NCBI GenBank assembly: GCA_024274915.1
Contig: JAJSAC010000012.1
Coordinates: forward strand, 1 to 64,000
Direction: 5' to 3'
Length of the DNA stretch: 64,000 bases
Origin: Thermodesulfobacteriota bacterium
GTDB taxonomy: Bacteria; Thermosulfidibacterota; Thermosulfidibacteria; Thermosulfidibacterales; B14-G1
Shown here: positions 1 to 8,818 of the stretch, piece after piece
Layout: each line of letters opens with the position of its first letter
Position numbering within the stretch: position 1 is the stretch's first letter
Program-made: the position numbers and the translations under genes
Notes under the pieces: model-generated
Seen by the model: only the letters and a program-made list of their open reading frames with translations
Database searches by the model: none
What the model was told of the DNA's origin: nothing

Positions 1-2
1 AA

Positions 3-224
3 GAAGGGAAACCCTATTACCAGCTTTCGGCCATGGCCAAGCTTTTCGCCTCCGACGTGGCCATGAAGGTGACCAGAGAAGCCATCCAGGTTCACGGTGG
101 ATACGGCTTCACCGAGGAGTACCCCGTAGAGCGCCACTACAGGGACGCCAAGATCACCGAGATCTACGAAGGCACCTCAGAGGCTCAACGCCTCACCATC
201 GCCAGGAACCTGTTGAAGGGGTAA
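3..224 (+). CDS. acyl-CoA dehydrogenase, C-terminal end (5' partial)
   Basis: The reading frame is open from the window edge, so the start lies upstream. The visible C-terminus has the family's helical-domain signature (QVHGGYGF, then [11 protein letters not shown]) and the YEGTSE motif that carries the catalytic glutamate in many acyl-CoA dehydrogenases. The enzyme oxidises an acyl-CoA at the alpha-beta bond and passes electrons to ETF, whose genes follow after a terminator. The tail closely resembles the complete paralogue at 5326-6471. The chain-length preference cannot be read from this fragment. Confidence 0.93.
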   Translation, partial: EGKPYYQLSAMAKLFASDVAMKVTREAIQVHGGYGFTEEYPVERHYRDAKITEIYEGTSEAQRLTIARNLLKG

Positions 225-232
225 AAAAGATA

Positions 233-263
233 CGGGAGGGAAGGCCATTTTTCTTCCCTCCCG
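233..263 (+). terminator. intrinsic terminator after acyl-CoA dehydrogenase
   Basis: An 11-bp perfect stem (CGGGAGGGAAG / CTTCCCTCCCG) with a 9-nt loop is followed by a short T-rich run, 9 nt after the stop codon. It separates the partial gene from the etf operon. Confidence 0.8.
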
Positions 264-322
264 AAATTTTTGGGAAAGGCATGTTGACAAATTCACAAGG
301 TGATATTAGAGGAAGGAGAGGT

Positions 323-340
323 AATGAGTGAGCACTCATT
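323..340 (+). promoter_or_regulatory. palindromic operator candidate upstream of etfB
   Basis: AATGAGTG, a 2-bp spacer, then CACTCATT form a perfect inverted repeat 25 nt before the etfB start. A TTGACA box lies at 284-289, but no good -10 box sits 16-18 nt from it, so the promoter itself is uncertain. TetR-family regulators of fatty acid oxidation such as Bacillus FadR bind similar TGAATGA/TCATTCA palindromes, which suits the downstream genes. The regulator is not in this window. Confidence 0.5.
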
Positions 341-364
341 CATTTTTGGTGAGGAGGTAACACC

Positions 365-1159
365 ATGAAAGTAGTGGTATTCTGCAAATCCGTGCCCGAC
401 ACGGAGACCCGGGTGAAGCTCAAGGACAACCGACTGGACAAAAGCGAGATAAAGTACATTCTCAACCCCTACGACGAGTTCGCCGTGGAAGAAGCCGTGC
501 GGATGAAAGAGGCTGGCAAAGTAGACGAGGTGGTTGCCATCTCCATGGGACCTGAGAGGGCCAGAGAAGCGCTGCGCAGTGCCTTGGCCATAGGTGCCGA
601 CAGGGGTATCCTCATCAAGGACGACGTCCTGGATGGCTCCGACACCTACGTCACAGCCAAGGTCCTAGTAAAGGCCCTGGAAAAGGATGGTGCAGAATAT
701 GGGATGCTCCTCTTCGGCCAGCAGGCCATCGACGGCGACACCTGGCACGTGCCCGGCCAGGTGGCCGAGATGCTGGGCCTCCCCCAAGCCGGCTCCATCA
801 TCAAACTAGAAGTAGACCCCGACGCAGGCAAGGCTGTAGCCAACAGGCTAGTGGAAGGAGGAGAAGAAGTCCACGAGATGAGCCTCCCCTGCGTGGTCAC
901 CTGCCGCAAAGGGCTCAACGAGCCTCGCTATCCCTCCCTCCCCAATATCATGAAGGCCAAAAGGAAACCTATCCAGGACTATTCCATTGCTGATCTGGAC
1001 CTATCCCCTGAAGAAGTGGGCAAAGCCGGATCTTTCACCGAGGTCCTTTCTTACTCCCTACCCCCCAAGAAAGAGGCAGGAAGAAAGGTGGAGGGAGAAC
1101 CTGAAGAGGTGGTCCAGGCCCTGGTCAAGTTCCTCAAAGAAGAAATCAAGGTTATTTAG
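365..1159 (+). CDS. etfB: electron transfer flavoprotein beta subunit
   Basis: At 264 residues this matches the normal EtfB length. It opens with the family's N-terminus ([14 protein letters not shown]) and carries the nucleotide-binding stretch ([12 protein letters not shown]) and the EtfB signature near residue 170 ([18 protein letters not shown]). EtfB binds AMP and with EtfA forms the soluble carrier that takes electrons from acyl-CoA dehydrogenases. GAGGAGG lies 8 nt before the ATG. It is followed 11 nt later by etfA and then by the membrane oxidoreductase, so electrons probably leave for the quinone pool. Confidence 0.97.
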   Translation: MKVVVFCKSVPDTETRVKLKDNRLDKSEIKYILNPYDEFAVEEAVRMKEAGKVDEVVAISMGPERAREALRSALAIGADRGILIKDDVLDGSDTYVTAKVLVKALEKDGAEYGMLLFGQQAIDGDTWHVPGQVAEMLGLPQAGSIIKLEVDPDAGKAVANRLVEGGEEVHEMSLPCVVTCRKGLNEPRYPSLPNIMKAKRKPIQDYSIADLDLSPEEVGKAGSFTEVLSYSLPPKKEAGRKVEGEPEEVVQALVKFLKEEIKVI

Positions 1160-1170
1160 GGGGTGATAAG

Positions 1171-2157
1171 ATGAGTGTTTGGGTGATTGCAGATCAGAGG
1201 AACGGTGCCCTCAGGAAACCCGCTTTTGAAGCCCTCTCCGAAGGCAGAAGGCTGGCGGACCAACTGGGAACCAACATGGAGGCAGTACTCCTAGGCCACA
1301 ACGTAGAAGGGCTGTGCAACGAAATCGCCTCTTACGGCGCCGACAAGGTCTACCTCATAGACCACGAACTGCTCGCCTCTTACAATCCCCCCGCCTACGC
1401 CAGGGCCATTGGCGACCTCATCAAAGAGAAACGGCCTCAGATTGTACTCATGGGCGGCACCATGACAGGAAGGGATCTGATGCCCCGCGTCGCCGCCAGG
1501 GTAGGTGCTGGCCTGGCCCCCGATTGTATCAAACTGGAAATCGTGGACGGCAAATTGAAGGCCACCAGGCCTGCCATTGCTGGCAAGGTGAGGGTAGAGA
1601 TAGGCTACAAATCCGACATCCAGATAGCCATCCTCCGGCCCAACGTATTCGAGAAACTGGAACCCAACACCTCCAGATCGGCAGAGGTAGAAAAGGTTTC
1701 CCTCGAACCCTCAGACCTTGATACCAAGCAAAAGCTAGTGGAGTTCGTCTCCAAAGAAACAGGCAGGCCTGAACTCACAGAAGCCGAAACCATCGTCTCC
1801 GGCGGCAGGGGAATGAAGGCCCCCGAAAACTTTGCCATCATCGAAGAACTGGCTGATCTCCTAGGCGCTGCCGTGGGAGCCAGCAGGGCCGCTGTAGACG
1901 CTGGCTGGAGGCCCCAAAGCGATCAGGTGGGCCAGACGGGTAAGACCGTATCCCCCAACCTTTACATCGCGGTGGGTATATCAGGCGCCATACAGCACCT
2001 GGCAGGAATGTCCTCCAGTAAGTTCATCGTAGCCATCAACAAAGACCCCGATGCTCCCATCTTCAACGTGGCCGACTTCGGCGTAGTAGGAGACCTATTC
2101 AAAGTGGTGCCTCTCCTCACCGAGGAGATCAAGAAAATCGAAGCCCAGGAGGGTTAG
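1171..2157 (+). CDS. etfA: electron transfer flavoprotein alpha subunit
   Basis: This 328-residue protein has the FAD-binding C-terminal domain typical of EtfA: residues from about 265 read [14 protein letters not shown], followed by [22 protein letters not shown], the family signature. The N-terminal domain forms the shared Rossmann core with EtfB. GGGGGTGAT precedes the ATG. It is the second gene of etfB-etfA-EMO. I see no inserted ferredoxin or extra flavin domain, so this looks like a plain electron carrier and not a bifurcating one, although bifurcation cannot be excluded from sequence alone. Confidence 0.97.
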   Translation: MSVWVIADQRNGALRKPAFEALSEGRRLADQLGTNMEAVLLGHNVEGLCNEIASYGADKVYLIDHELLASYNPPAYARAIGDLIKEKRPQIVLMGGTMTGRDLMPRVAARVGAGLAPDCIKLEIVDGKLKATRPAIAGKVRVEIGYKSDIQIAILRPNVFEKLEPNTSRSAEVEKVSLEPSDLDTKQKLVEFVSKETGRPELTEAETIVSGGRGMKAPENFAIIEELADLLGAAVGASRAAVDAGWRPQSDQVGQTGKTVSPNLYIAVGISGAIQHLAGMSSSKFIVAINKDPDAPIFNVADFGVVGDLFKVVPLLTEEIKKIEAQEG

Positions 2158-2169
2158 CGGGAGGATGGC

Positions 2170-4161
2170 ATGATCAATCCCCAAGAGATCACCCGGCACG
2201 TTTACTGGAACATACCCCTTTTGTTCAAGATCCTGGTCTATGTAGGCGGCCTGGGCGCCATAGCCCTGGCCGCCTGGGCCGTCTACCAGAGGCTCCAGAT
2301 CTGGAAGAAGGGGAGAGATGAAGAGAGAAAAGACAATCTGAAGGAACGCTTCATCTTCGCCGCCAAGAACATCTTCCTCCACACCCGAATCCTCAAGGAC
2401 CAGTATCCAGGCATCATGCACCTGGCCATCTTCTGGGGATTCCTGGTCCTCTTTATAGGCACCATCCTAGTGGCCATTGAAGCAGACGTACCCTTCGTTC
2501 ACTTCTATTATGGCGTCTTTTACCTCTTAGTCTCTTTGGCCCTGGATATGGCTGGATTGGTCCTCGTAATTGGTGTTTGTATGGCCCTTTACAGGCGCCT
2601 CAAAGAAAAACCCGATAGGCTCCAACCCGAGAAGACCGAAGATAACCTCATCCTATATCTCCTCCTGGCAGTGGCTTTGACGGGCTTCCTGACGGAAGCC
2701 GTACGCATTGCAGCCCAAGGATTCCCCCGATTCGAGCTTTACTCCCCCGTAGGTTTTCTTCTGGCTATTCCTCTAAACATCATCGGGGTTAACGGCACCC
2801 TGGCCCATCGCCTCTTCTGGCTCATCCATATGGTCTGTTCCTTCGCTTTCATCGTCTACATCGGCTACTCCAAGCTCCTCCATATAGCGGTGACCCCTGC
2901 CAACATCGTTTTCAGAGACAGGAGATCCTACGGGGTTGTAGATCCCATCCTCGACATGGAGGAGGCCGAGAGCTTCGGCCTTACCAAGATAGAAGAGCTC
3001 AGCTGGAAACAGCTCATGGACCTAGACGCCTGCATGAGATGCGGACGCTGCCAGGAGGCTTGCCCCGCCCACAACACCGACAAGCCATTATCCCCCAAGA
3101 ACCTCATCCAAGACTTGAAAGAGCACATGAATGAGCGCCTGGTCCAGAGCAAAGATCCCGAGGAGTACACCCCCTACCAAAAAATCTCCGACGACGTATT
3201 GTGGGCCTGTACCACCTGTGCCGCCTGTATGGAAGAGTGCCCTGCTTACATTGAACACATCGACAAGATTATCGAGATGCGCCGGTATCTGAGCCTCATG
3301 GAAGGCCGCATCCCCGAAGAGCTGAACCAAACCTTCCGCAATATGGAGAACAATTACAACCCCTGGGGCGTGGGTTTTGCCAACAGAGCCGATTGGGCTG
3401 AGGGGCTGGACATTCCCATCCTCTCGGAGAAGGGCTCGGCGGAGTACCTCTTGTGGGTGGGATGTGCCGGGGCCTATGATGACCGGTACAAGAAAGTCCT
3501 CAAGGCCCTGGTAGAAATCCTCAGGGCAGCCAATCTAGACTTCGCCATCCTGGGTACCGAAGAAAAGTGCTGCGGTGACTGGGCCAGAAGGCTGGGCAAC
3601 GAGTACCTCTTTTGGATGATGGCCACTGAGAACGTGGAGATCCTCAACGGCTATGGTGTCAAAAAGATCATCACCGCCTGCCCCCACGGCTATCACACCC
3701 TCAAAAACGAGTATCCCCAGTTCAGCGGCAACTACCAGGTGGTCCACCACACCCAGCTCATCGCCCAACTCCTGGAAGAAGGCAAAATCTCCCTCAAGAA
3801 GACCCTGGAAGGCACCTTCACCTACCACGACTCCTGCTATCTGGGTAGGCACAACCACGTTTACGACGAACCCAGGAAGATCCTACAAAGACTGGGCCTG
3901 AGCCTCAAAGAGATGGAGAAGACCCGGGAAAAAGGCTTCTGCTGCGGAGCGGGTGGCGGTCGCATGTGGCTGGAGGAGAAGATCGGTACCCGTATCAACT
4001 ACGCCCGCTGTGACCAGGCCCTGGCCGTAGAGCCCCAAGGCATCGCCACCGCCTGCCCCTTCTGCCTCACCATGTTCGACGACGGCCTCAAGGCCAAAGA
4101 CAAGATAGAAGAAATCCAGCTGAAGGATATTGCAGAACTGGTGGCCGAAGCTATAAAGTAG
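2170..4161 (+). CDS. membrane Fe-S oxidoreductase, ETF:menaquinone oxidoreductase type (EMO)
   Basis: This 663-residue membrane enzyme starts with a NarI-like cytochrome b region of about five hydrophobic helices (residues ~15-240). Two 4Fe-4S motifs follow (CMRCGRCQEACP from about 288 and CTTCAACMEECP from about 347), then two CCG domains of HdrD type (EKCCGDWARRLG and GFCCGAGGGRMW). This architecture is the DUF224/HdrD-like oxidoreductase proposed in syntrophic and sulfate-reducing bacteria to take electrons from ETF and reduce menaquinone. Its place directly after etfBA supports that role. The quinone used is inferred. Confidence 0.9.
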   Translation: MINPQEITRHVYWNIPLLFKILVYVGGLGAIALAAWAVYQRLQIWKKGRDEERKDNLKERFIFAAKNIFLHTRILKDQYPGIMHLAIFWGFLVLFIGTILVAIEADVPFVHFYYGVFYLLVSLALDMAGLVLVIGVCMALYRRLKEKPDRLQPEKTEDNLILYLLLAVALTGFLTEAVRIAAQGFPRFELYSPVGFLLAIPLNIIGVNGTLAHRLFWLIHMVCSFAFIVYIGYSKLLHIAVTPANIVFRDRRSYGVVDPILDMEEAESFGLTKIEELSWKQLMDLDACMRCGRCQEACPAHNTDKPLSPKNLIQDLKEHMNERLVQSKDPEEYTPYQKISDDVLWACTTCAACMEECPAYIEHIDKIIEMRRYLSLMEGRIPEELNQTFRNMENNYNPWGVGFANRADWAEGLDIPILSEKGSAEYLLWVGCAGAYDDRYKKVLKALVEILRAANLDFAILGTEEKCCGDWARRLGNEYLFWMMATENVEILNGYGVKKIITACPHGYHTLKNEYPQFSGNYQVVHHTQLIAQLLEEGKISLKKTLEGTFTYHDSCYLGRHNHVYDEPRKILQRLGLSLKEMEKTREKGFCCGAGGGRMWLEEKIGTRINYARCDQALAVEPQGIATACPFCLTMFDDGLKAKDKIEEIQLKDIAELVAEAIK

Positions 4162-4173
4162 CCCACCGAGGAG

Positions 4174-4194
4174 GGGGGAGGTTTCCCCTCCCCC
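4174..4194 (+). terminator. hairpin after the etf-EMO operon
   Basis: GGGGGAGG and CCTCCCCC form an 8-bp G+C-rich stem with a 5-nt loop, 12 nt after the EMO stop. The downstream run is only TTCTAT, so termination may be partial and the next small gene may be reached by read-through. Confidence 0.5.
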
Positions 4195-4231
4195 TTCTAT
4201 ACTCTTTCGAGGCTAAGAAGGAGGCAATACC

Positions 4232-4507
4232 ATGAGCGCTGAGCTGAACCTAGACAACCTGGAGCCTGTGAAAAGGTTCATGGACGAGCTGAAAGAGCTT
4301 TACCCTGCCCCCTGGCACTACCACGAAGTGAGGATCCAGGCCCCTGATGGAAAGGAGTACGTCATCTTCCCCCCCGAAGGTAGGGCCGACACTATCACCG
4401 TCCTCTGTGAAGAGACGGGCCACGCCGAGTGGTTCCACCACCTGGAAGAGGTCTGCGAATACTTGAAGAAGAAGGGAATCACCAAGCTCCCCTCGGTAGA
4501 GCACTGA
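4232..4507 (+). CDS. small protein of unknown function
   Basis: Not recognised. It is 91 residues, acidic, with no signal peptide or membrane segment. The N-terminal half is helical and charged (LEPVKRFMDELKELYP), the middle looks like beta strands (YHEVRIQAPDGKEYVIFPP), and there is a cluster of aromatic and histidine residues (HAEWFHHLEEV). AAGGAGG stands 8 nt before the ATG, and a hairpin terminator follows the stop. Its position after etf-EMO and before the cytochrome-like lipoprotein suggests co-expression with acyl-CoA oxidation, but nothing in the sequence indicates a function. Confidence 0.75.
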   Translation: MSAELNLDNLEPVKRFMDELKELYPAPWHYHEVRIQAPDGKEYVIFPPEGRADTITVLCEETGHAEWFHHLEEVCEYLKKKGITKLPSVEH

Positions 4508-4529
4508 AAAGGACAACGTCCCCTTCTGC

Positions 4530-4565
4530 AGCGCCCTCCTAAGATGGGCGGCTGGTTGTTTTTCC
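4530..4565 (+). terminator. intrinsic terminator
   Basis: AGCGCCC pairs with GGGCGGCT (one bulged base) over a 9-nt loop and is followed by GGTTGTTTTT. It closes the small gene ending at 4507. Confidence 0.6.
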
Positions 4566-4600
4566 TCTTTCATCTGTCCCCCTGACCCTTAGGTAAGTCG

Positions 4601-4629
4601 TTGACAAAGGGGGACAATATCCCCATAGT
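4601..4629 (+). promoter_or_regulatory. sigma70-like promoter for the cytochrome-like lipoprotein
   Basis: TTGACA at 4601-4606, a 17-bp spacer, and CATAGT at 4624-4629. The -35 lies next to an 8-bp inverted repeat (TGTCCCCC at 4575-4582, GGGGGACA at 4609-4616), a possible operator. The gene begins 32 nt further on. Confidence 0.5.
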
Positions 4630-4661
4630 GATTTCACTCCAGCTCCTATAAGGAGGAGGGA

Positions 4662-5204
4662 ATGAAGAAGATCCCTTTGTCCCTCAACATGGTAATCCTC
4701 CTATGCCTAGCCTTTCTCTTTCTTCCGGGCTGTCAAAAAGAGCTAACGGCTCCCAACGGTCTCACTTTCTCCTTTATCAGTGACTATAAAAACTGGCCCC
4801 TCATCTCTTTCAACTATCGTCAGGACCTCAACGAACTCCACATGATTCTGGGCAACCGTACAGCCCTGGAAGGCTACCTCAATGGTACCCCCCAGAACGG
4901 AAAACCCTTCACCGATGGATCTGTGCTAGTGAGGCTCATATTCACAGCCCGTCCCAATCCCAACTTTCCCCAAGCCTTAGAACCCATAGGTCTCCAACGG
5001 CTAGACTATATGCTGAAAGACGCCGAACGTTTCAAAGGAACGGAAGGTTGGGGATACGCCAGTTTCATCTACGATGCAGAGAACCGAACCTTCAAGCCCT
5101 TTGGGAAGGATGCCTCCTTTGCCCAGGAGTGCCTCAACTGCCACAGGCTGGCCAAAACCAGGGATTACATATTCACCTCTTACACTCCTAAAGCTCCTAA
5201 ATAG
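4662..5204 (+). CDS. cytochrome P460-family c-type lipoprotein
   Basis: This 180-residue protein has a lipoprotein signal peptide (hydrophobic run, then lipobox LPGC near residue 24), so it should be anchored on the outer face of a membrane. A single haem c site, CLNCH, lies at residues 157-161, close to the C-terminus, in the arrangement of the cytochrome P460/c'-beta fold. Known relatives act on hydroxylamine, NO or peroxide, or are simple electron carriers; which applies here cannot be told. It has its own promoter-like sequence and AGGAGGAGG before the ATG. Confidence 0.75.
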   Translation: MKKIPLSLNMVILLCLAFLFLPGCQKELTAPNGLTFSFISDYKNWPLISFNYRQDLNELHMILGNRTALEGYLNGTPQNGKPFTDGSVLVRLIFTARPNPNFPQALEPIGLQRLDYMLKDAERFKGTEGWGYASFIYDAENRTFKPFGKDASFAQECLNCHRLAKTRDYIFTSYTPKAPK

Positions 5205-5256
5205 ACCCCATTCCACCCTAAAGGTCCTCCCTCAATTTAGTGAGGCCAAAAAGGTT

Positions 5257-5285
5257 TTGACCTGAAAAGATTCAAGGTCTATAAT
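5257..5285 (+). promoter_or_regulatory. strong sigma70-like promoter for the acyl-CoA dehydrogenase operon
   Basis: TTGACC at 5257-5262, exactly 17 bp, then a consensus TATAAT at 5280-5285. GACCT and AGGTC form a short inverted repeat inside the spacer and could be an operator half-site pair. The gene starts 41 nt after the -10 box, with GGGAGGT as ribosome binding site. Confidence 0.75.
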
Positions 5286-5325
5286 ATTCGCCGCAAAAGA
5301 CTGCCATCCTGGGGAGGTACCTAAG

Positions 5326-6471
5326 ATGGACTTTGAACTTAAAGAAGAACACAAACTTCTAGTAGAAATGACCCGGAACTTCACCGACAACGAGTTGATA
5401 CCTATAGCCCCTGAAATAGACGCCAAGGAGATATTCCCAAAGGAGAACTTGAAAAAGATGGCCGAGTTGGGTCTCATGGCCATGACGGTACCAGAAGATT
5501 ACGGTGGCTCAGGCATGGACACCGTGTCCTTTGCCCTGGCCATGATGGAGGTAGGCAGAGGTTGCGCCTCCACGGCTGTCACCATGTCCGTCACCAACAT
5601 GGTAGCTGAAGGCATCTTCCGCTTTGGCAACGAGGAACAACGAAAAAAGTACATCCCGCCCATTGCCACCGGCGAATACGCCGCTGCCAGTTTTGCCTTG
5701 ACCGAACCTTGGGCAGGCTCCGACGCTGGCGCCATCAAGACCACAGCCATACGAGACGGCGATTACTACATCATCAATGGTGAAAAAGTGTTCATCACTT
5801 CGGGGGCCTATGCAGGGGTCATCATGGTGGCCGCCGTCACCGACAAGAGCAAAGGCAAACACGGCATCTCTGTCTTTCTGGTGGAGCAAGATACTCCTGG
5901 ACTCACCATCGGTAAAGCCGAAGAAAAGATGGGCCAGAGGGGCTCCAACACTGTGTCCCTCGTTTTCGAAGACTGCCGGGTGCCCGCCGAGAACCTTCTG
6001 GGGCAGGAAGGAGACGGTTTCAAAATCATGTTGGCCGACCTGGACGGAGGCCGTATCGGCATCGGCTCCCTGGCCTGTGGCGTCATGAAGGCTTGCCTGG
6101 AAGAGTCCATCAAATACTCCAAAGGCAGGGTCCAGTTCGGTAAACCCATCGCCGAGTTCCAGGCCATCCAATGGATGATCGCCGATATGGCTACAGATCT
6201 TGAAGCTGCAAAGAACATGGTGCTACGGGCCGCCTGGCTCAAGGATCAAGGAGTACGCTTCACACAAGCCGCCAGCATGGCCAAGCTCTTTGCCACCGAG
6301 GCGGCCAACAGGGCAGCTTACAAAGCCGTCCAAATCCACGGCGGATACGGATACACCCGGGAGTTCCCCGTTGAGCGCTTCTACCGAGACGTCAGGGTCA
6401 CAACCCTTTACGAGGGGACTTCAGAAATCCAGAGAATAGTGATCGCCAGAAACATCCTGGGCAAACTTTAA
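5326..6471 (+). CDS. acyl-CoA dehydrogenase
   Basis: The 381-residue length is typical for the short/medium-chain acyl-CoA dehydrogenase family. It has the signature ASFALTEPWAGSDAG around residue 125, the flavin-binding VFITSGAYAG region, and the C-terminal VQIHGGYGYTREFPVERFYRD block followed by YEGTSEIQ, whose glutamate is the usual catalytic base. It would oxidise an acyl-CoA and feed ETF encoded upstream. The next gene's ATG overlaps its TAA stop, so it heads an operon with the adenosyltransferase and probably the B12 mutase. Butyryl-CoA as substrate would fit the neighbouring mutase but is inference. Confidence 0.96.
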   Translation: MDFELKEEHKLLVEMTRNFTDNELIPIAPEIDAKEIFPKENLKKMAELGLMAMTVPEDYGGSGMDTVSFALAMMEVGRGCASTAVTMSVTNMVAEGIFRFGNEEQRKKYIPPIATGEYAAASFALTEPWAGSDAGAIKTTAIRDGDYYIINGEKVFITSGAYAGVIMVAAVTDKSKGKHGISVFLVEQDTPGLTIGKAEEKMGQRGSNTVSLVFEDCRVPAENLLGQEGDGFKIMLADLDGGRIGIGSLACGVMKACLEESIKYSKGRVQFGKPIAEFQAIQWMIADMATDLEAAKNMVLRAAWLKDQGVRFTQAASMAKLFATEAANRAAYKAVQIHGGYGYTREFPVERFYRDVRVTTLYEGTSEIQRIVIARNILGKL

Positions 6472-7010
6472 TGGGGAAAAAACTCAAAGAAGGTTACATC
6501 CAGATATATACGGGCGACGGGAAAGGCAAAACCACCGCCGCTTTGGGCCTAGCTTTCCGGGCCATCGGACATAATTACAAAGTCTTCATGATCCAGTTCA
6601 TGAAGGGGTGCATCCAATATGGCGAGTTGGAAACGGCCAAACGATTGGCTCCTTACATGACCATCGTCCAAATGGGTCGAGACACTTTTGTGAACAAAGA
6701 CAACCCCGATCCTGTAGATGTGGAATGGGCCCAGAAAGGAGTGGCCCTGGCCCACGAGGTGATGGAGCGAAACGAGGTGGACATCCTCGTCTTAGACGAG
6801 ATCAACGTAGCCGTGGACTACGGCTTGGTAAGCCTGGAGCAGGCCATAGAGCTCATGGAAAAGAAGCCCAAGGACATGGAGCTCATTATGACGGGTCGTT
6901 ATGCCCACCCCGAGTTGGTGAAAAGGGCCCATCTAGTGACAGAAATGGTGGAGATAAAACACTACTACTCCCTACTAGGGGTAGACTCCCGGGAAGGGAT
7001 AGAACGGTGA
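6471..7010 (+). CDS. cobO: cob(I)alamin/corrinoid adenosyltransferase (CobO/BtuR family)
   Basis: This 179-residue protein has the Walker A loop GDGKGKTTA at residues 15-23 and the family's FMKG and LDEIN (DE box) motifs. The family transfers the adenosyl group of ATP to Co(I) corrinoids, making the adenosylcobalamin that the mutase encoded next requires. Its ATG overlaps the TAA of the acyl-CoA dehydrogenase. No other cobalamin biosynthesis genes are near, so here it is more likely a cofactor-supply enzyme for the mutase than part of de novo synthesis. Confidence 0.94.
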   Translation: MGKKLKEGYIQIYTGDGKGKTTAALGLAFRAIGHNYKVFMIQFMKGCIQYGELETAKRLAPYMTIVQMGRDTFVNKDNPDPVDVEWAQKGVALAHEVMERNEVDILVLDEINVAVDYGLVSLEQAIELMEKKPKDMELIMTGRYAHPELVKRAHLVTEMVEIKHYYSLLGVDSREGIER

Positions 7011-7093
7011 AACAACAGGAGCGGAGGGGCTAGTACCTTGACAACTTGGCTCCACGAAAGAGCGGAGAAAAACTTGGGCAAGGAGGGGCACAG

Positions 7094-8809
7094 ATGTCTA
7101 CCAAAACAAAAGAGAAGGCGGGTCTCTTCAGCGAGGAGAAACTGGAAGAAGTAGTAGAGGCCCAGAGAAAATGGGAAGAAGGGCCTTTAGCACAAGAGAT
7201 CGACAAGCACCCTGAGCGTATGCCCCGCTTCAGCACTATCTCAGACCTGGAGATAAGCCGACTCTACACCCCTCGAGACATCCCCAACTTTGACTATCTA
7301 AAAGATCTCAATTTCCCCGGCTGCTACCCCTTCACCCGGGGTGTCCATACCACCATGTATCGGGGGCGCCTTTGGACCATGCGCCAATTCGCCGGCTTCG
7401 GCACCCCCGAGCAGACCAACGAGCGTTACCGTTACCTCCTGTCCATCGGCCAAACAGGCCTCTCCATGGCCTTTGACTTTCCTACCCTTTACGGCCGTGA
7501 CTCCGATGACCCCATGGCTCGGGGTGAGGTAGGCAAGTGCGGCGTGGCTGTAGACACCCTGGCCGATTTTGAGATCATCTTCAAAGGCATCCCCATGGAC
7601 AAAATCACCACCTCCATGACCATCAATCCCCCTGCCATAGTCCTCTTGGCCATGTACATCGTGGCTGCCGAAAAGCAGGGGGTCTCCCAGGACAAGATAG
7701 GCGGCACCGTCCAGAACGATATGCTCAAGGAGTTTATCGCCCAGAAGACCTGGATCTATCCCCCCCTCCCCAGCCTCAGACTGGTAAGGGACATCGTGGT
7801 TTACTGCACCAACCACGTCCCCAAATGGAATACTATCTCCATCTCAGGCTATCACATCAGGGAGGCAGGGGCCACGGCTGTCCAAGAGCTAGCCTTCACC
7901 TTAGCTGATGGTATAGAGTATGTGAAAATGGGGGTAGAGGCCGGCCTGGATGTGGATGCCTTTGCCCCCCGCTACTCCTTCTTCTTCGACAGCCACATGG
8001 ACTTCTTCGAGGAAATTGCCAAGATGAGGGCTGCCAGGCGCATGTGGGCAAAGATCATGAAGGATCGCTTCGGGGCCAAGAATCCTCGCTCCTGGTGGAT
8101 GCGCTTCCACACCCAGACAGCCGGCTGTTCTCTCACTGCCCAACAGCCTCTGAACAACATTGTGAGAACGGCCATAGAGGCCCTGGCAGCGGTTCTGGGC
8201 GGCACCCAATCCCTCCACACCAACTCCATGGACGAAACCTGGGCTCTGCCCACGGAAGAAGCTGTCACCGTGGCCCTGAGAACTCAGCAGATCATTGCTT
8301 ACGAATCGGGAGTGGCAAACACCATCGATCCCCTCGGCGGTTCCTACTTTGTTGAGGCCCTCACGAACGAGATGGAAAGGAAGGCCTGGGATTACATAAA
8401 CAAGATAGAAGACTTGGGTGGCATTATCCCAGCCATTGAAGCAGGTTATCCCCAGAAGGAGATCACCGAGGCCGCCTTCCGCTACCAGCAGCAGCTAGAG
8501 ATCAAAGAGAAAGTCATTGTGGGTGTCAACGAGTTCATCATGCCCGGGGAAGAACTGCCCATCGAAATCCTAAAAGTAGACCCCGAAGTGGAACGGGTCC
8601 AGATGGAGCGTCTCAACGAGGTGAGGAGAAAGAGGGACAACTCCAAGGTGAAGAGGACGTTGGACCATTTGCGGGACGCCGCTGCCGACGAGAAAGAAAA
8701 CCTGATGCCCATCATCATAGACCTAGTGAGGGAGTATGCCTCCATTGGAGAGATTATGGGAGCCATGAAAGAGGTCTTCGGGGAGTATAGAGACCCCGGG
8801 TACTTCTAG
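7094..8809 (+). CDS. B12-dependent acyl-CoA mutase, large subunit; isobutyryl-CoA mutase-like
   Basis: At 571 residues it holds the TIM-barrel half of the methylmalonyl-CoA mutase family; the B12-binding domain is a separate gene (10479). The start at 7094 follows AAGGAGGGG; an in-frame ATG at 7046 has no such site. Aligned without gaps to Propionibacterium MutB, the catalytic Gln197, Tyr243 and His244 are kept as Gln207, Tyr253 and His254. Tyr89 becomes Phe99 (RQFAGF) and Arg207 becomes Gln217 (EFIAQKT). Phe plus Gln is the published pattern of isobutyryl-CoA mutase; Tyr and Arg bind the free carboxylate of methylmalonyl-CoA. So the substrate is probably a monocarboxylic acyl-CoA such as isobutyryl/butyryl-CoA. 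The MutB alignment is from memory. Confidence 0.9.
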   Translation: MSTKTKEKAGLFSEEKLEEVVEAQRKWEEGPLAQEIDKHPERMPRFSTISDLEISRLYTPRDIPNFDYLKDLNFPGCYPFTRGVHTTMYRGRLWTMRQFAGFGTPEQTNERYRYLLSIGQTGLSMAFDFPTLYGRDSDDPMARGEVGKCGVAVDTLADFEIIFKGIPMDKITTSMTINPPAIVLLAMYIVAAEKQGVSQDKIGGTVQNDMLKEFIAQKTWIYPPLPSLRLVRDIVVYCTNHVPKWNTISISGYHIREAGATAVQELAFTLADGIEYVKMGVEAGLDVDAFAPRYSFFFDSHMDFFEEIAKMRAARRMWAKIMKDRFGAKNPRSWWMRFHTQTAGCSLTAQQPLNNIVRTAIEALAAVLGGTQSLHTNSMDETWALPTEEAVTVALRTQQIIAYESGVANTIDPLGGSYFVEALTNEMERKAWDYINKIEDLGGIIPAIEAGYPQKEITEAAFRYQQQLEIKEKVIVGVNEFIMPGEELPIEILKVDPEVERVQMERLNEVRRKRDNSKVKRTLDHLRDAAADEKENLMPIIIDLVREYASIGEIMGAMKEVFGEYRDPGYF

Positions 8810-8818
8810 GAGGACGGC

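Noticed and set aside
646-918. Minus-strand open frame inside etfB and similar long antisense frames inside etfA, purL, glgP and hppA
   Set aside because: They overlap strongly conserved genes, lack ribosome binding sites and arise from codon bias on the coding strand.
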